In this document: one piece after another, positions 9,101 to 15,490 of the stretch
How the letters are laid out: each line of letters begins with the position of its first letter
Position numbering within the stretch: the stretch's first letter is position 1
Assembly (NCBI GenBank): GCA_020722645.1
Contig: DYKL01000010.1
Location: 1 to 29,929 of the forward strand
Length of the DNA stretch: 29,929 nt
Source: Acetofilamentum sp.
GTDB taxonomy: Bacteria > Bacteroidota > Bacteroidia > Bacteroidales > JAFGUD01
Reading direction: 5' to 3'
Program-made: the position numbers and the translations under genes
The notes under the pieces: generated by a model
Database searches by the model: none
Seen by the model: only the letters and a program-made list of their open reading frames with translations
What the model was told of the DNA's origin: nothing

Positions 9101-9927
9101 TCAAAGCAACCACAATGACAAGTTTAGGTTCGGCTTATCCTGATATGACAGGAGCAACAACCGTATTATCTTCAGCTTCATATACAATGCCTCAAACTAA
9201 TGGTTGGTATGTATTTGACACTGACAACTTTACTTTTGATGCTTCTCAAAATTTGATAATTGAAATTGTATGGGGTGACAATAATGAATATGGTTCTTAT
9301 GATAATGAATATAAATTAAATTGTACATCAACTGCCTTTACTTCTGTAACTTATGGATATGCAGATGATGAAACTCCTCCAATTTATGATGGTAATTCAT
9401 CTGTCAGACCGAATGTAACATTCTATTTTGAAAGTCAAGTACCCGGAACAGAATATGTTGCAAACTTTACTGTAACAGACGGCAGCAACCCGATAACAGG
9501 AGCAACTGTTATTGTCGGAACTTTGGGACAAACAGTTGACGGAAGCGGACAAACTACATTTGATTTATATGAAGGTACATATTATTACACTGCAACAGCA
9601 AACGGATACCAGACAATCTCAAACGTTGAATTTGTTGTCGATGGTAACGAAGATATAACTATTGAAATGGTACCGGGTGATGTTACTGAAATAGCTAACA
9701 GAATTCAATTGTATCCAAACCCCACAGACGGTTTATTGAATATTGACATTGATAACTTTGTAACAGCTGATTTTGTTATTACTGATTTATTGGGTAAAGT
9801 TGTATTGAAATCTTCGATTACAAAAACAAATACACAAGTCGATTTAAGTAATCTGTCAAACGGCGTTTATATGATAAACATTTCTGTTGATGGTCAGATT
9901 TTACAAAATAAACTGATTATAGAATAA
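6142..9927 (+). CDS. C25 (gingipain-type) cysteine peptidase with T9SS sorting domain
   Basis: Large secreted cysteine peptidase of 1261 residues. It has a Sec signal (MRRITILTMILLFSLLTFAQ), then a gingipain-type propeptide (about 25-235) and the caspase-like C25 domain (about 245-610). The catalytic His is in YTAHGSPSGW (His454) and the catalytic Cys in LIGNCCLTNKF (Cys486/487), 32-33 residues later, which matches the gingipain spacing. After this come Ig/CARDB-like modules (one starts near GDNDGNGRLEPGET), a jelly-roll-like region and a carboxypeptidase-regulatory-like repeat (PITGATVIVG). The last ~75 residues are a type A T9SS sorting domain (IQLYPNPTDG ... GVYMINI). It is expected to pass Sec, then the Por/Spr secretion pore, and be attached to or released from the surface. 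It stands alone with its own terminator. Confidence 0.93.
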   Translation: MRRITILTMILLFSLLTFAQKPVKVQLKANQSSFEIIGKSNDQLVVRTTISQMLLNPTETEKGVFVNLYAENLLKVFGQGNPNLPVVSKLIEVPQDAEVQINIVSYDEEIINLADYGFSAKLMPAQPSYPKNIDPSDIIFYYDEEAYSKNEFLNSEIAVYEESGMMRATRFGRIEIRPVQYNPVTNQVKVLNNLVIEIKFVNANYAKTQQLKEKYASPYFDGILSTSLINYDNQVSKDLIQNVPVEMVIVSDPMFETQLQPFIEWKELKGFNVTVAYTNVIGTTTTAIKSYLQGLYNGANPPDFVLFVGDVAQIPAWDGNAGSHVTDLRYCEYTGDNIPEVSYGRFSAQNTTQLQPQIDKTMMFEQYTMPDPSYLENNVLIAGVDNSWAHVYGNGAINYISSIYCNKNNGINPLTYLYDDAANSTVMKSDAAGASASIISNISNGVGIANYTAHGSPSGWYNPGFEISDFGSLNNNGKYGLLIGNCCLTNKFDNSECFGEALLRVANKGAIGYIGGSNSTYWDEDYWWATGVGTCVENPTYNNFTTGSYDALFHTMTNEVNDPSLWYITQGHMNLRGQLAVEESSSDMKQYYWEIYHLMGDPTIMPYLGVPDAITYTLTPNVLMIGSSTFDISTVAYATVAVHQDGNRLAVVMTDNNGDATINLSSALTGGEVTLVITAQNHQPLIEAIQPIAASEPYVLVSSYTPDNADYNSTTNIDVTFENVADEGYDAANVVATLTTSDPYVTIVDATENVGAINGGQTVTKTDAFEVQIANNVSDQYVAQMTITMTGDDAKYTWTSNIDLVINAPAFTIGSMTLSGDNDGNGRLEPGETANLTFVVNNTGHADANYITNELIGNSPFFSITNNTIVNQLNAQSSADVIFSVIASEGTPQGTVVDLTFDVYKDVYTAQSTEELTIGIPAEIVVGTGTQESGGYPFYTYYENNKSQMLFLGSELGAGEIVIQDIAFDFINTDNDITSLTNLTIKFKATTMTSLGSAYPDMTGATTVLSSASYTMPQTNGWYVFDTDNFTFDASQNLIIEIVWGDNNEYGSYDNEYKLNCTSTAFTSVTYGYADDETPPIYDGNSSVRPNVTFYFESQVPGTEYVANFTVTDGSNPITGATVIVGTLGQTVDGSGQTTFDLYEGTYYYTATANGYQTISNVEFVVDGNEDITIEMVPGDVTEIANRIQLYPNPTDGLLNIDIDNFVTADFVITDLLGKVVLKSSITKTNTQVDLSNLSNGVYMINISVDGQILQNKLIIE

Positions 9928-9945
9928 AAATTAAATTATAAAAAT

Positions 9946-9977
9946 AAAAAACGGCAATTTTTAAATTGCCGTTTTTT
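9946..9977. terminator. Bidirectional rho-independent terminator
   Basis: A 10-bp stem, acggcaattt (9951-9960) with aaattgccgt (9963-9972), is flanked by an A-run on the left and T6 on the right, between the convergent peptidase and aminotransferase genes. It can serve both. Confidence 0.88.
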
Positions 9978-9994
9978 ATTTGTTTCATAAATTT

Positions 9995-11194
9995 CTACAT
10001 CATTGATTTTTTGTATTCTTTCAAACCTAATGCAAGAACTTTTACAGCACTTGCCAAATCTTCTTTTTTTAGAACATAAGCAATTCTTACCTGATTTTTA
10101 CCTAACCCGGGAGTAGCATAAAATCCGGTGGCAGGAGCCATCATCACAGTTTGATTTTCGTAACTGAAATGTTCCAACATCCACTGACAGAACTTGTCAC
10201 AATCATCAATAGGAAGTTGAGCAATTGTATAAAAAGCACCTTTGGGCATTGGAGTGTAAACACCTTCAATTTTATTTAATTCTGTAACCAAAAAGTTTCT
10301 TCTTTCGACATATTCATTGTAAACTTCTTTAAAATATTCATCTGGTGTGTTCAAAGAAGCTTCTCCAAGAATTTGTCCGAAAAATGGCGGGCTTAATCTT
10401 GCTTGAGCATATTTAAGAGCAGTAGCTATAAGTTCTTTGTTTTTTGAAACAATACAACCGGTTCTTGTTCCGCATTCGCTGTATCTTTTTGAGTTGGAAT
10501 CAATAAGAATAACTCTGTCTTCTATTCCTTTGAGATGCATTACTGATGTGTGAACAAGACCGTCGTAAACAAATTCCCGATAAACTTCATCGGCAATAAT
10601 AAACAAATCATGTTTTATAGCAAACTCAGCAAGTTGAAGCAATTCTTCCTTAGAATACATACCACCGGTAGGATTGCTTGGATTACAAATTAAAATTCCT
10701 TTTGTTTTATCAGTTACTTTTGATTCGAAATCTTCTAAAGTAGGTAAAGCAAATCCTTTTTCGATGTATGAAGTAATTGGAACAATGTTAATACAAGCAT
10801 GTTTTGCAAAACTGTTGTAGTTTGTATAAAAAGGTTCAGGAATAATAATTTCCTCACCCGAATTAAACGCAACCATCATTGCAAAAGATAGTGCTTCAGA
10901 ACCTCCGGCAGTAACAAGGATATCATCGTGTGTAACATTAATGTCTATTCCTTGATAGTATTTTGCTAAACCTTTTCTGTAAGAAAGTAATCCGGCAGAG
11001 TGGCTGTATTCAACAACCTTGCCGTCCCAATTTCTAAGAGCTTTCAAAGCATTTTCCGGCGTTTTGATGTCTGGCTGTCCAATATTAAGATGATAAACTT
11101 TTACTCCTCTTTTTTTAGCTTCATCTGCATAAGGAACTAATTTACGTATAGCTGAAGCAGGCATTTCTTTCCCGCGTTGAGATAATTGTGGCAT
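9995..11194 (-). CDS. Class I/II PLP-dependent aminotransferase (AspB-like)
   Basis: Cytoplasmic fold-type I aminotransferase, probably transferring amino groups between aspartate or a related amino acid and 2-oxoglutarate. The 399-residue length is typical. Visible landmarks are NIGQPDI near the N-terminus, ICNPSNPTGG (Asn near 171), IADEVYREF (Asp202 and Tyr205, cofactor contacts), the PLP-binding Lys236 in DSNSKRYSECGTRTG, and a C-terminal NQVRIAYV with the carboxylate-binding Arg. The SKRYSECGTR version replaces the commoner SKxYxMxGWR and marks a subgroup, so substrate choice is uncertain. A -7 box lies 30 nt upstream. It is monocistronic. Confidence 0.92.
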   Translation of the reverse strand: MPQLSQRGKEMPASAIRKLVPYADEAKKRGVKVYHLNIGQPDIKTPENALKALRNWDGKVVEYSHSAGLLSYRKGLAKYYQGIDINVTHDDILVTAGGSEALSFAMMVAFNSGEEIIIPEPFYTNYNSFAKHACINIVPITSYIEKGFALPTLEDFESKVTDKTKGILICNPSNPTGGMYSKEELLQLAEFAIKHDLFIIADEVYREFVYDGLVHTSVMHLKGIEDRVILIDSNSKRYSECGTRTGCIVSKNKELIATALKYAQARLSPPFFGQILGEASLNTPDEYFKEVYNEYVERRNFLVTELNKIEGVYTPMPKGAFYTIAQLPIDDCDKFCQWMLEHFSYENQTVMMAPATGFYATPGLGKNQVRIAYVLKKEDLASAVKVLALGLKEYKKSMM

Positions 11195-11224
11195 TTTGTT
11201 TTATTTTAATGTTTTTTTATGCGT

Positions 11225-11232
11225 CAAAATTA
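11225..11232 (-). promoter_or_regulatory. Putative -7 box upstream of the aminotransferase gene
   Basis: On the minus strand the sequence is TAATTTTG, matching the Bacteroidota consensus TAnnTTTG, about 30 nt before the ATG. A TTTG lies 16 nt further upstream, a little closer than the usual 19-21 nt. Confidence 0.5.
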
Positions 11233-11289
11233 GAAATTACATTTATAACAAAAAATTTTTAAAGAAATAAAATCAAAAAAAAAAAAAAA

Positions 11290-11314
11290 TAAAAAAAGCC
11301 GGAATTTTCCGGCT
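11290..11314 (-). terminator. Rho-independent terminator of the YbjN-like gene
   Basis: An 8-bp stem agccggaa (11297-11304) with ttccggct (11307-11314), followed on the minus strand by seven or more T, lies 13 nt after the stop codon at 11328. Confidence 0.88.
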
Positions 11315-11327
11315 AAATTATTAAATA

Positions 11328-11741
11328 TTATGCTTCTCCTCCATATTTGTTTTTGTAATAATCATCTAATTCATCTGCATAATTACCAACTCTGTTTAGA
11401 GTAGCCATAACTTCACTTTTATCCAATCCTTCAACTTCTCTGATGGCTTTGATATAAATCCATTCTTTGAATTTTGTCATACCAACGCCGTACAAACTGT
11501 GATTTTTTTCAAGAACCTCTTCGTAAAATTCTGTTTTTTGATTTACAGGGATCTTTGCAATAGGAGCTAAAACTTGAAGGTATGACCAACCATTATCGTG
11601 AGTAAATACGTCAATCATAACTTTTGCACTTCCTTTAAATAAATCCCATTGACCGGGTTTGTCGGTTCTGCAATTTTTTGGGTCAACACCTAAATCGGTA
11701 ATACATGACTCAACTAAATCATAAATTTCTTGTAATTCCAT
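11328..11741 (-). CDS. YbjN-like / CesT-type chaperone-fold protein
   Basis: A 137-residue soluble protein that resembles the YbjN family, whose fold is shared with type III secretion (CesT/Tir) chaperones. The features used are an N-terminal helix (LQEIYDLVESCITDLGV), an antiparallel strand pattern (WDLFKGSAKVMIDVFT, then SYLQVLAPIAKIP), and helices with FYEEVLEKNHSL and a C-terminal helix ending YADELDDYYKN. The family has no enzymatic activity and its role in Bacteroidota is unknown. No type III secretion genes are nearby, so a substrate-chaperone role should not be assumed. It is a single gene with its own terminator. Confidence 0.6.
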   Translation of the reverse strand: MELQEIYDLVESCITDLGVDPKNCRTDKPGQWDLFKGSAKVMIDVFTHDNGWSYLQVLAPIAKIPVNQKTEFYEEVLEKNHSLYGVGMTKFKEWIYIKAIREVEGLDKSEVMATLNRVGNYADELDDYYKNKYGGEA

Positions 11742-11838
11742 AAAAAATTAGTTTTTAAAATTTTGTCCAAATATTATTATTATTTTTGATAAAACCTAAT
11801 TTTAGAAAAAAAATTTTTTCTGGTTTTTGACGAATGAA

Positions 11839-11846
11839 TATTTTTG
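11839..11846 (+). promoter_or_regulatory. -7 box of the lysO pair
   Basis: TATTTTTG matches TAnnTTTG and lies 15 nt before the ATG at 11862. An in-frame TTG at 11844 falls inside this box, so the ATG at 11862 is the better start. The leader would be only about 10 nt. Confidence 0.6.
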
Positions 11847-11861
11847 CATATATTAATTTTT

Positions 11862-12152
11862 ATGTTATTATTTATATCAGTTTTGGCAATTGGAATTTTT
11901 TTGGGATACTTGATGCGAAAAAGAAAAGTTCAAAAGAAAGTAGATTTTTTAATTACAATATCTATATACAGTTTATTGTTTTTAATCGGAGTATCTGTAG
12001 GTTCAAATGAATTGATTGTAAATAATTTGGGAAAAATTGGATTTAATGCATTTGTTTTGACAATCGGAGCTGTTGCCGGAACAATTTTGTTTTCATTTAT
12101 AATAGGTAAAAAGTTTTTTTCTGATAATAAAAATACCAATGTAAATGATTAA
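11862..12152 (+). CDS. LysO-type lysine exporter, N-terminal subunit
   Basis: A 96-residue membrane protein with three hydrophobic segments (MLLFISVLAIGIFLGYLMR, then ITISIYSLLFLIGVSVGSNE, then FVLTIGAVAGTILFSFIIG). This corresponds to the N-terminal third of the LysO/YbjE family, which exports L-lysine and related compounds across the inner membrane. The usual LysO is one chain of about 300 residues. Here it is divided into this gene and the next, 18 nt downstream in the same reading frame. The GVSVGSNE segment is the family pattern repeated as FFVGIATGAN in the second half. Symbol withheld because the substrate is inferred from family only. Confidence 0.78.
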   Translation: MLLFISVLAIGIFLGYLMRKRKVQKKVDFLITISIYSLLFLIGVSVGSNELIVNNLGKIGFNAFVLTIGAVAGTILFSFIIGKKFFSDNKNTNVND

Positions 12153-12170
12153 CCTGAATTCTTATAAAAA

Positions 12171-12773
12171 ATGAAAGGTAGTCTGATAATATTATCGTTT
12201 TTTATTGCAGGTTTGTTATTGGCATATTTTGGCTTAGTTCCTGATTTTTTGATTAATATAGATTACAGTTACTACGCTTTGATTGTACTTATGTTCTTTG
12301 TCGGAATAGCAACCGGTGCAAATCCCAAAACTTTTGAGATGCTTAAAAAGGCAAAATTCAAAATTTTTTTAGTACCTATTTCTGCAATCATAGGAACATT
12401 GTTTGGGGTTGCAGTTGTTAGTTTTTTGTTGCCGACAGTTAATATAGAAGATTCATTAGCAATTGGGTCAGGTTTTGGTTATTACAGTTTGTCAAGTATT
12501 TTAATAAGTGAGGTAAAAGGGGAATATCTGGGAGTTACAGCATTACTTTCAAATATTTTGCGTGAAATTTTAACACTTTTGTTTACACCTGTGATATTAA
12601 AATATTTTGGAAAAATTTCACCGATAGCGGTTGGAGGAGCAACGTCAATGGACACTACCTTGCCGATAATAACAAAATATGTTGGTTCGGAATACGCATT
12701 AACTTCAGTATTAAGCGGAACCATTTTGACAATTATAGTTCCAATTTTAGTTGCTTTGTTTATAAGTTTGTAA
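12171..12773 (+). CDS. lysO: LysO-type lysine exporter, C-terminal subunit
   Basis: A 200-residue membrane protein with six or seven hydrophobic segments, equivalent to the C-terminal two thirds of LysO. Family features are FFVGIATGANP near the second helix, the glycine-rich GSGFGYYSLSSILI, NILREI and the late GGATSMDTTLPIITKY, which carries acidic and hydroxyl residues in the membrane and is likely part of the transport path. It follows the N-terminal subunit by 18 nt, in frame but after two in-frame TAA codons, so it is a genuine second gene and not a sequencing slip at one codon. Its 3' end overlaps the convergent reverse-transcriptase gene by 27 nt. Confidence 0.82.
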   Translation: MKGSLIILSFFIAGLLLAYFGLVPDFLINIDYSYYALIVLMFFVGIATGANPKTFEMLKKAKFKIFLVPISAIIGTLFGVAVVSFLLPTVNIEDSLAIGSGFGYYSLSSILISEVKGEYLGVTALLSNILREILTLLFTPVILKYFGKISPIAVGGATSMDTTLPIITKYVGSEYALTSVLSGTILTIIVPILVALFISL

Positions 12774-14015
12774 ACTATAGTTCAAATTTTGAACAATTTT
12801 GTTAAACTTTTCATAATCAAGCTTAAACAAGTAAAATAATTTTGTAAGTGGCTGATAATTAAGTTTTTGTAAAATAGAGTAGGGTGTTCTTTTAAAATTC
12901 AGTTTGCTGTAACGCCCATTAACAGAGTATCTTAGTCTGTCTTGTATAAATTTATCAATATTTTTCAGCGACTTAGATGTGTTTATTAAAGGGAAAAACC
13001 ACCTCGACCAACATAAATCATTGCTGTCAAAATTTTTACCTAACATTTTATGGTTTATTTTGTTAATAAACAAGCTAAGTGTCTGTTTATCAGACAATTC
13101 TTTTTTTGTTTTTAGTTTGTAGTATCTCCTGCTAAGCCTTTTAATTTTTCTTTTAAACTTCATTTGTGTTGCTTTTGAAATGTCAATTTCTCCTTGATTG
13201 TATGTAAAGCCAACAAAAGTCCATTTTTCAGAAGGTTCAAGTTTACATGTTTTAGTGTAGTTAAGCGATAGATGTTTAGAATTTAGTTTTTTTTCAAGAA
13301 AATCAATATGTTGGTCAATATTTTGTTCATAATCAAAAAAAATTATATCATCAGAATATCTGGCATAGGTAATTTGTTGATTAGCAAAATATTGATCTAT
13401 GTCATATAAATATAAATTTGAAAGAAAAGGTGCAATAGGAGAACCTGCCATAAGACCTTTTTTTACAGTAATTATATTATTGTTATAAATGACTTTGTTG
13501 TTAAGTAATACTGAACGAAGAACAAACATAACATCTTTATTATCAGATATTTGTGTCGGTAAGCTACTGAGAAAATCTTCAATATTTATCGAATTGAAAA
13601 AATTTTTTATATCAGTTTTGAATACAGATTTTTTATTCAGATTTTTATCCGATAGAATTGATTTAAAAGCGGTTTTTGCTCCTTTGTTTCTTTGAAAAGA
13701 ATGACAATTTGGCGATATAAGATAAGAAAAACTGTCAGTTAACAGACTTGAAAAAACTTTCAGCAGGAAATCGTCCTGTGCTGAAAAAAGAAATACCGTC
13801 TTTTTTTTATCGGTATCTAACTTGTTTATTTCTAATTTTTTAGGAAGTGAGAATAAATAATTTCGGCTAATAATTTTGTCAGTAATTTCGATATATTTTT
13901 TTGTGTTAATAATGTTATTATAATCTTTGATTTTATTACGTTGAAAAGGGTGATTCTTTTTAAAATTTACAAATATATTTTCCCATATATTGCAGTCGTA
14001 TAATTGATTAAGCAT
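12747..14015 (-). CDS. Reverse transcriptase, stand-alone, with adjacent ncRNA
   Basis: A 422-residue RNA-directed DNA polymerase of the group II-intron/retron/UG-Abi superfamily. Motifs in order: SPNCHSFQRNKGAKTA (about 101-116, RT2-type); FKTDIKNFFNSI (catalytic Asp135); GLMAGSPIAPFLSNLYL (187-203); YARYSDDIIFF with catalytic Asp222-Asp223; LNYTKTCK (motif D) and TFVGFTYN (motif E). A basic helical thumb and C-terminal domain follow. There is no maturase X/HNH pair typical of group II introns. The retron NAxxH and VTG marks were not found. A defence RT of the DRT/unknown-group kind, or a divergent retron, fits best. A hairpin-rich element begins 24 nt upstream in the same direction and probably shares its transcript. 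The 3' end overlaps lysO. The class is uncertain; RT identity is firm. Confidence 0.93.
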   Translation of the reverse strand: MLNQLYDCNIWENIFVNFKKNHPFQRNKIKDYNNIINTKKYIEITDKIISRNYLFSLPKKLEINKLDTDKKKTVFLFSAQDDFLLKVFSSLLTDSFSYLISPNCHSFQRNKGAKTAFKSILSDKNLNKKSVFKTDIKNFFNSINIEDFLSSLPTQISDNKDVMFVLRSVLLNNKVIYNNNIITVKKGLMAGSPIAPFLSNLYLYDIDQYFANQQITYARYSDDIIFFDYEQNIDQHIDFLEKKLNSKHLSLNYTKTCKLEPSEKWTFVGFTYNQGEIDISKATQMKFKRKIKRLSRRYYKLKTKKELSDKQTLSLFINKINHKMLGKNFDSNDLCWSRWFFPLINTSKSLKNIDKFIQDRLRYSVNGRYSKLNFKRTPYSILQKLNYQPLTKLFYLFKLDYEKFNKIVQNLNYSLQTYKQSN

Positions 14016-14038
14016 ATTAATTAATGTTTAGGTTTAAA

Positions 14039-14180
14039 AAAACGACATTCAAAAGAATAGCTTTGAATGGCTGGAAGCCATGACCTGAGTGAACACAAGA
14101 AATTTGCCTTCAAAAATATTATTATCTTATGCTTCCTCATATCGAAGGCACGTTAAAAACGTATCTTTTGATGTCGTTTT
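14039..14180 (-). ncRNA. Structured RNA upstream of the RT (template/scaffold candidate)
   Basis: About 142 nt bounded by a 17-bp imperfect inverted repeat: aaaacgaca...tcaaaaga (14180-14164 on the minus strand) pairs with 14056-14039, with one bulged base. Inside are a 5-bp hairpin (14150-14162), a 6-7-bp stem closing a ~32-nt loop (14105-14111 with 14144-14150) and a 6-bp hairpin with a 3-nt loop (14067-14081). The loop of the second stem carries ggaagc, complementary to gcttcc in the last hairpin, so a pseudoknot is possible. The layout, an inverted repeat closing a hairpin-rich RNA just upstream of the RT start, resembles retron msr-msd and DRT-type RNAs. Stops occur in all three sense frames, so it is not a small gene. 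Confidence 0.7.
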
Positions 14181-14192
14181 AGAGATATATTT

Positions 14193-14210
14193 TGTAAATT
14201 TAAGTTTACA
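14193..14210. promoter_or_regulatory. Palindrome upstream of the ncRNA (possible operator)
   Basis: tgtaaa-tttaag-tttaca is a dyad of 6-bp arms located 13 nt before the ncRNA on the side where its promoter must lie. No perfect TAnnTTTG box is seen on the minus strand here. It could be an operator or chance in A/T-rich DNA. Confidence 0.3.
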
Positions 14211-14350
14211 TAAATAAATTCGCATTTTACTTTTATATACTGTGTTTATATTTTTGTACATAAAAATAAATTTGTAATAAAAAAAATAAAAATGATATAG
14301 CTAAAGATTGACAAATTCATTGATTCTATTAATAATTACTTAGATAATTT

Positions 14351-14383
14351 CAAATATTCTATATTTGATGAGTCTAAGCTCAT
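14351..14383 (-). terminator. Possible weak terminator after yggS
   Basis: Two adjacent dyads follow the yggS stop: atgag/ctcat (14368-14383) and a 7-bp stem caaatat/atatttg with a 3-nt loop (14351-14367). There is no good T-run, so read-through into the RT region is possible. Confidence 0.3.
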
Positions 14384-15036
14384 TATCTGCTTCCAAAAAT
14401 CAAAGTTCCTATTCTAATCATAGTAGCACCTTCTTCAATTGCTATTTTATAATCAGAAGACATGCCCATTGATATCTCACTAAAATAATGTTTTTCTGCA
14501 AAATATTTTTCTTTTAATAGTAGAAAATGATTTTTCAAACTATTAAATTCTTTTCTAATAATTGTTTTGTCATTAGTAAATGTCGCCATCCCCATTAAGC
14601 CTCTTAATTTTATGTTGTCGAGATTTTCGGAGGATAATTTTTCAATTATTTCAACGCTTTCATCATAACTAATACCATATTTATTTTCTTCTTTTGCAAT
14701 TTTTATTTCCAAAAGGCAATCTACAACTTTATTTATAATTTTAGCCTGTTTATTTATTTCTAGCAACAGCTTGTAGCTGTCAACACTATGTATGAGCGAA
14801 ACAAAAGGCACTATCTGCCTGACTTTATTTGTTTGTAGATGACCAATAAAATGCCATTGAATATCTTTTGGTAAGTTAAGTTGCTTGTTTACAAGCTCTT
14901 GTACTTTGTTTTCACCAAATATTCTCTGACCCTTATTATATATATTAATAATGTGTTGTTCCGAAAAATTTTTTGAAACAGCTATTAATTCGACCGAAGG
15001 AGGCAATTCTTTTATTATTTCAGAGAAATTATCCAT
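14383..15036 (-). CDS. yggS: YggS-family PLP homeostasis protein
   Basis: Single-domain fold-type III (alanine-racemase-like TIM barrel) PLP-binding protein. YggS/PLPBP has no known catalytic reaction and helps control free PLP and amino-acid balance. The 217-residue length is typical. PLP binds Lys22 in ELIAVSKNF. Other family marks are FGENKVQEL, WHFIGHLQTNK, SVDSYKLLLEINKQA, LRGLMGMATF, SMGMSSDYKIAIEEGATMIRIGT and the terminal IFGSR. A consensus -7 box lies about 14 nt before the start, which makes the leader very short. It is divergent from dnaA. Confidence 0.95.
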   Translation of the reverse strand: MDNFSEIIKELPPSVELIAVSKNFSEQHIINIYNKGQRIFGENKVQELVNKQLNLPKDIQWHFIGHLQTNKVRQIVPFVSLIHSVDSYKLLLEINKQAKIINKVVDCLLEIKIAKEENKYGISYDESVEIIEKLSSENLDNIKLRGLMGMATFTNDKTIIRKEFNSLKNHFLLLKEKYFAEKHYFSEISMGMSSDYKIAIEEGATMIRIGTLIFGSR

Positions 15037-15490
15037 TGTTTTTTTTTTACAAAGATATAACTTTTATGAAATTTAATAAATATTTTTCAATAAAAACAAC
15101 TTTTGTTAAATAAATTTTACAATATTTTAAACAAAATATTTTTTATTATATTTAAATAGTATTAAAAAAATATAGTTTTTCTTTAATTATAATTCTATGT
15201 TTTTTTTTATAAGATAAAATAAAATTTTAAGTAGAAAAAAGTAAAGTTCGTTTAACAATGAATTAAAGCCTTATTCAAAAACACTTATGTGTAATATACT
15301 GATAATCAGCGATAAAAAATTTTTGCTTCTAAAATGCTGAAAATGAAGCAAAAAAAAAAAAATTAAAAAAAAATGAAAAAAAATTTTGTCATTAAATAAA
15401 CTATAATAATATTTACTGTTGCACACAAAAAAAATCATTCAAAGAAAAAAAAGTTTAATCACACACACGAAAAATTAATTTAACACATTT
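15037..15490. other. yggS-dnaA divergent intergenic region
   Basis: About 454 nt, extremely A/T-rich with long A-tracts (15345-15390). It contains the yggS promoter at one end and must contain the dnaA promoter at the other (TACTGTTG near 15415 is a one-mismatch -7 candidate). Two sites are one base from a DnaA box: ttattcaaa at 15271-15279 and ttaatcaca at 15455-15463. I see no ordered box cluster, so I do not call an origin. Confidence 0.4.
15050..15057 (-). promoter_or_regulatory. -7 box of yggS
   Basis: On the minus strand the sequence is TATCTTTG, an exact TAnnTTTG match and identical to the box of the SRP RNA gene. It lies 14 nt before the yggS ATG, giving a leader of under 10 nt. Confidence 0.6.

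Noticed and set aside
12747..14015. Group II intron
   Set aside because: No domain V/VI-like hairpin or GUGYG boundary was seen around the RT, and the protein has no clear maturase plus endonuclease tail; the structured RNA is short and lies upstream only.
14039..14180. Small protein encoded in the RT-linked element, or a neo-type endless frame
   Set aside because: All three frames in the RNA sense contain stops, so no continuous frame crosses the whole unit. A shorter copied segment (about 58 nt free of stops) cannot be excluded but has no positive support.
14310..14323. 14-nt word gacaaattcattga shared with 3518-3531
   Set aside because: At this A/T content several such exact matches are expected by chance in 30 kb, and the two contexts share nothing else.
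15037..15490. Replication origin next to dnaA
   Set aside because: The region is A/T-rich with two one-mismatch DnaA boxes (15271, 15455), but there is no cluster of good boxes or ordered unwinding element, and in this phylum dnaA is often not at the origin. GC-skew of the whole chromosome would decide.
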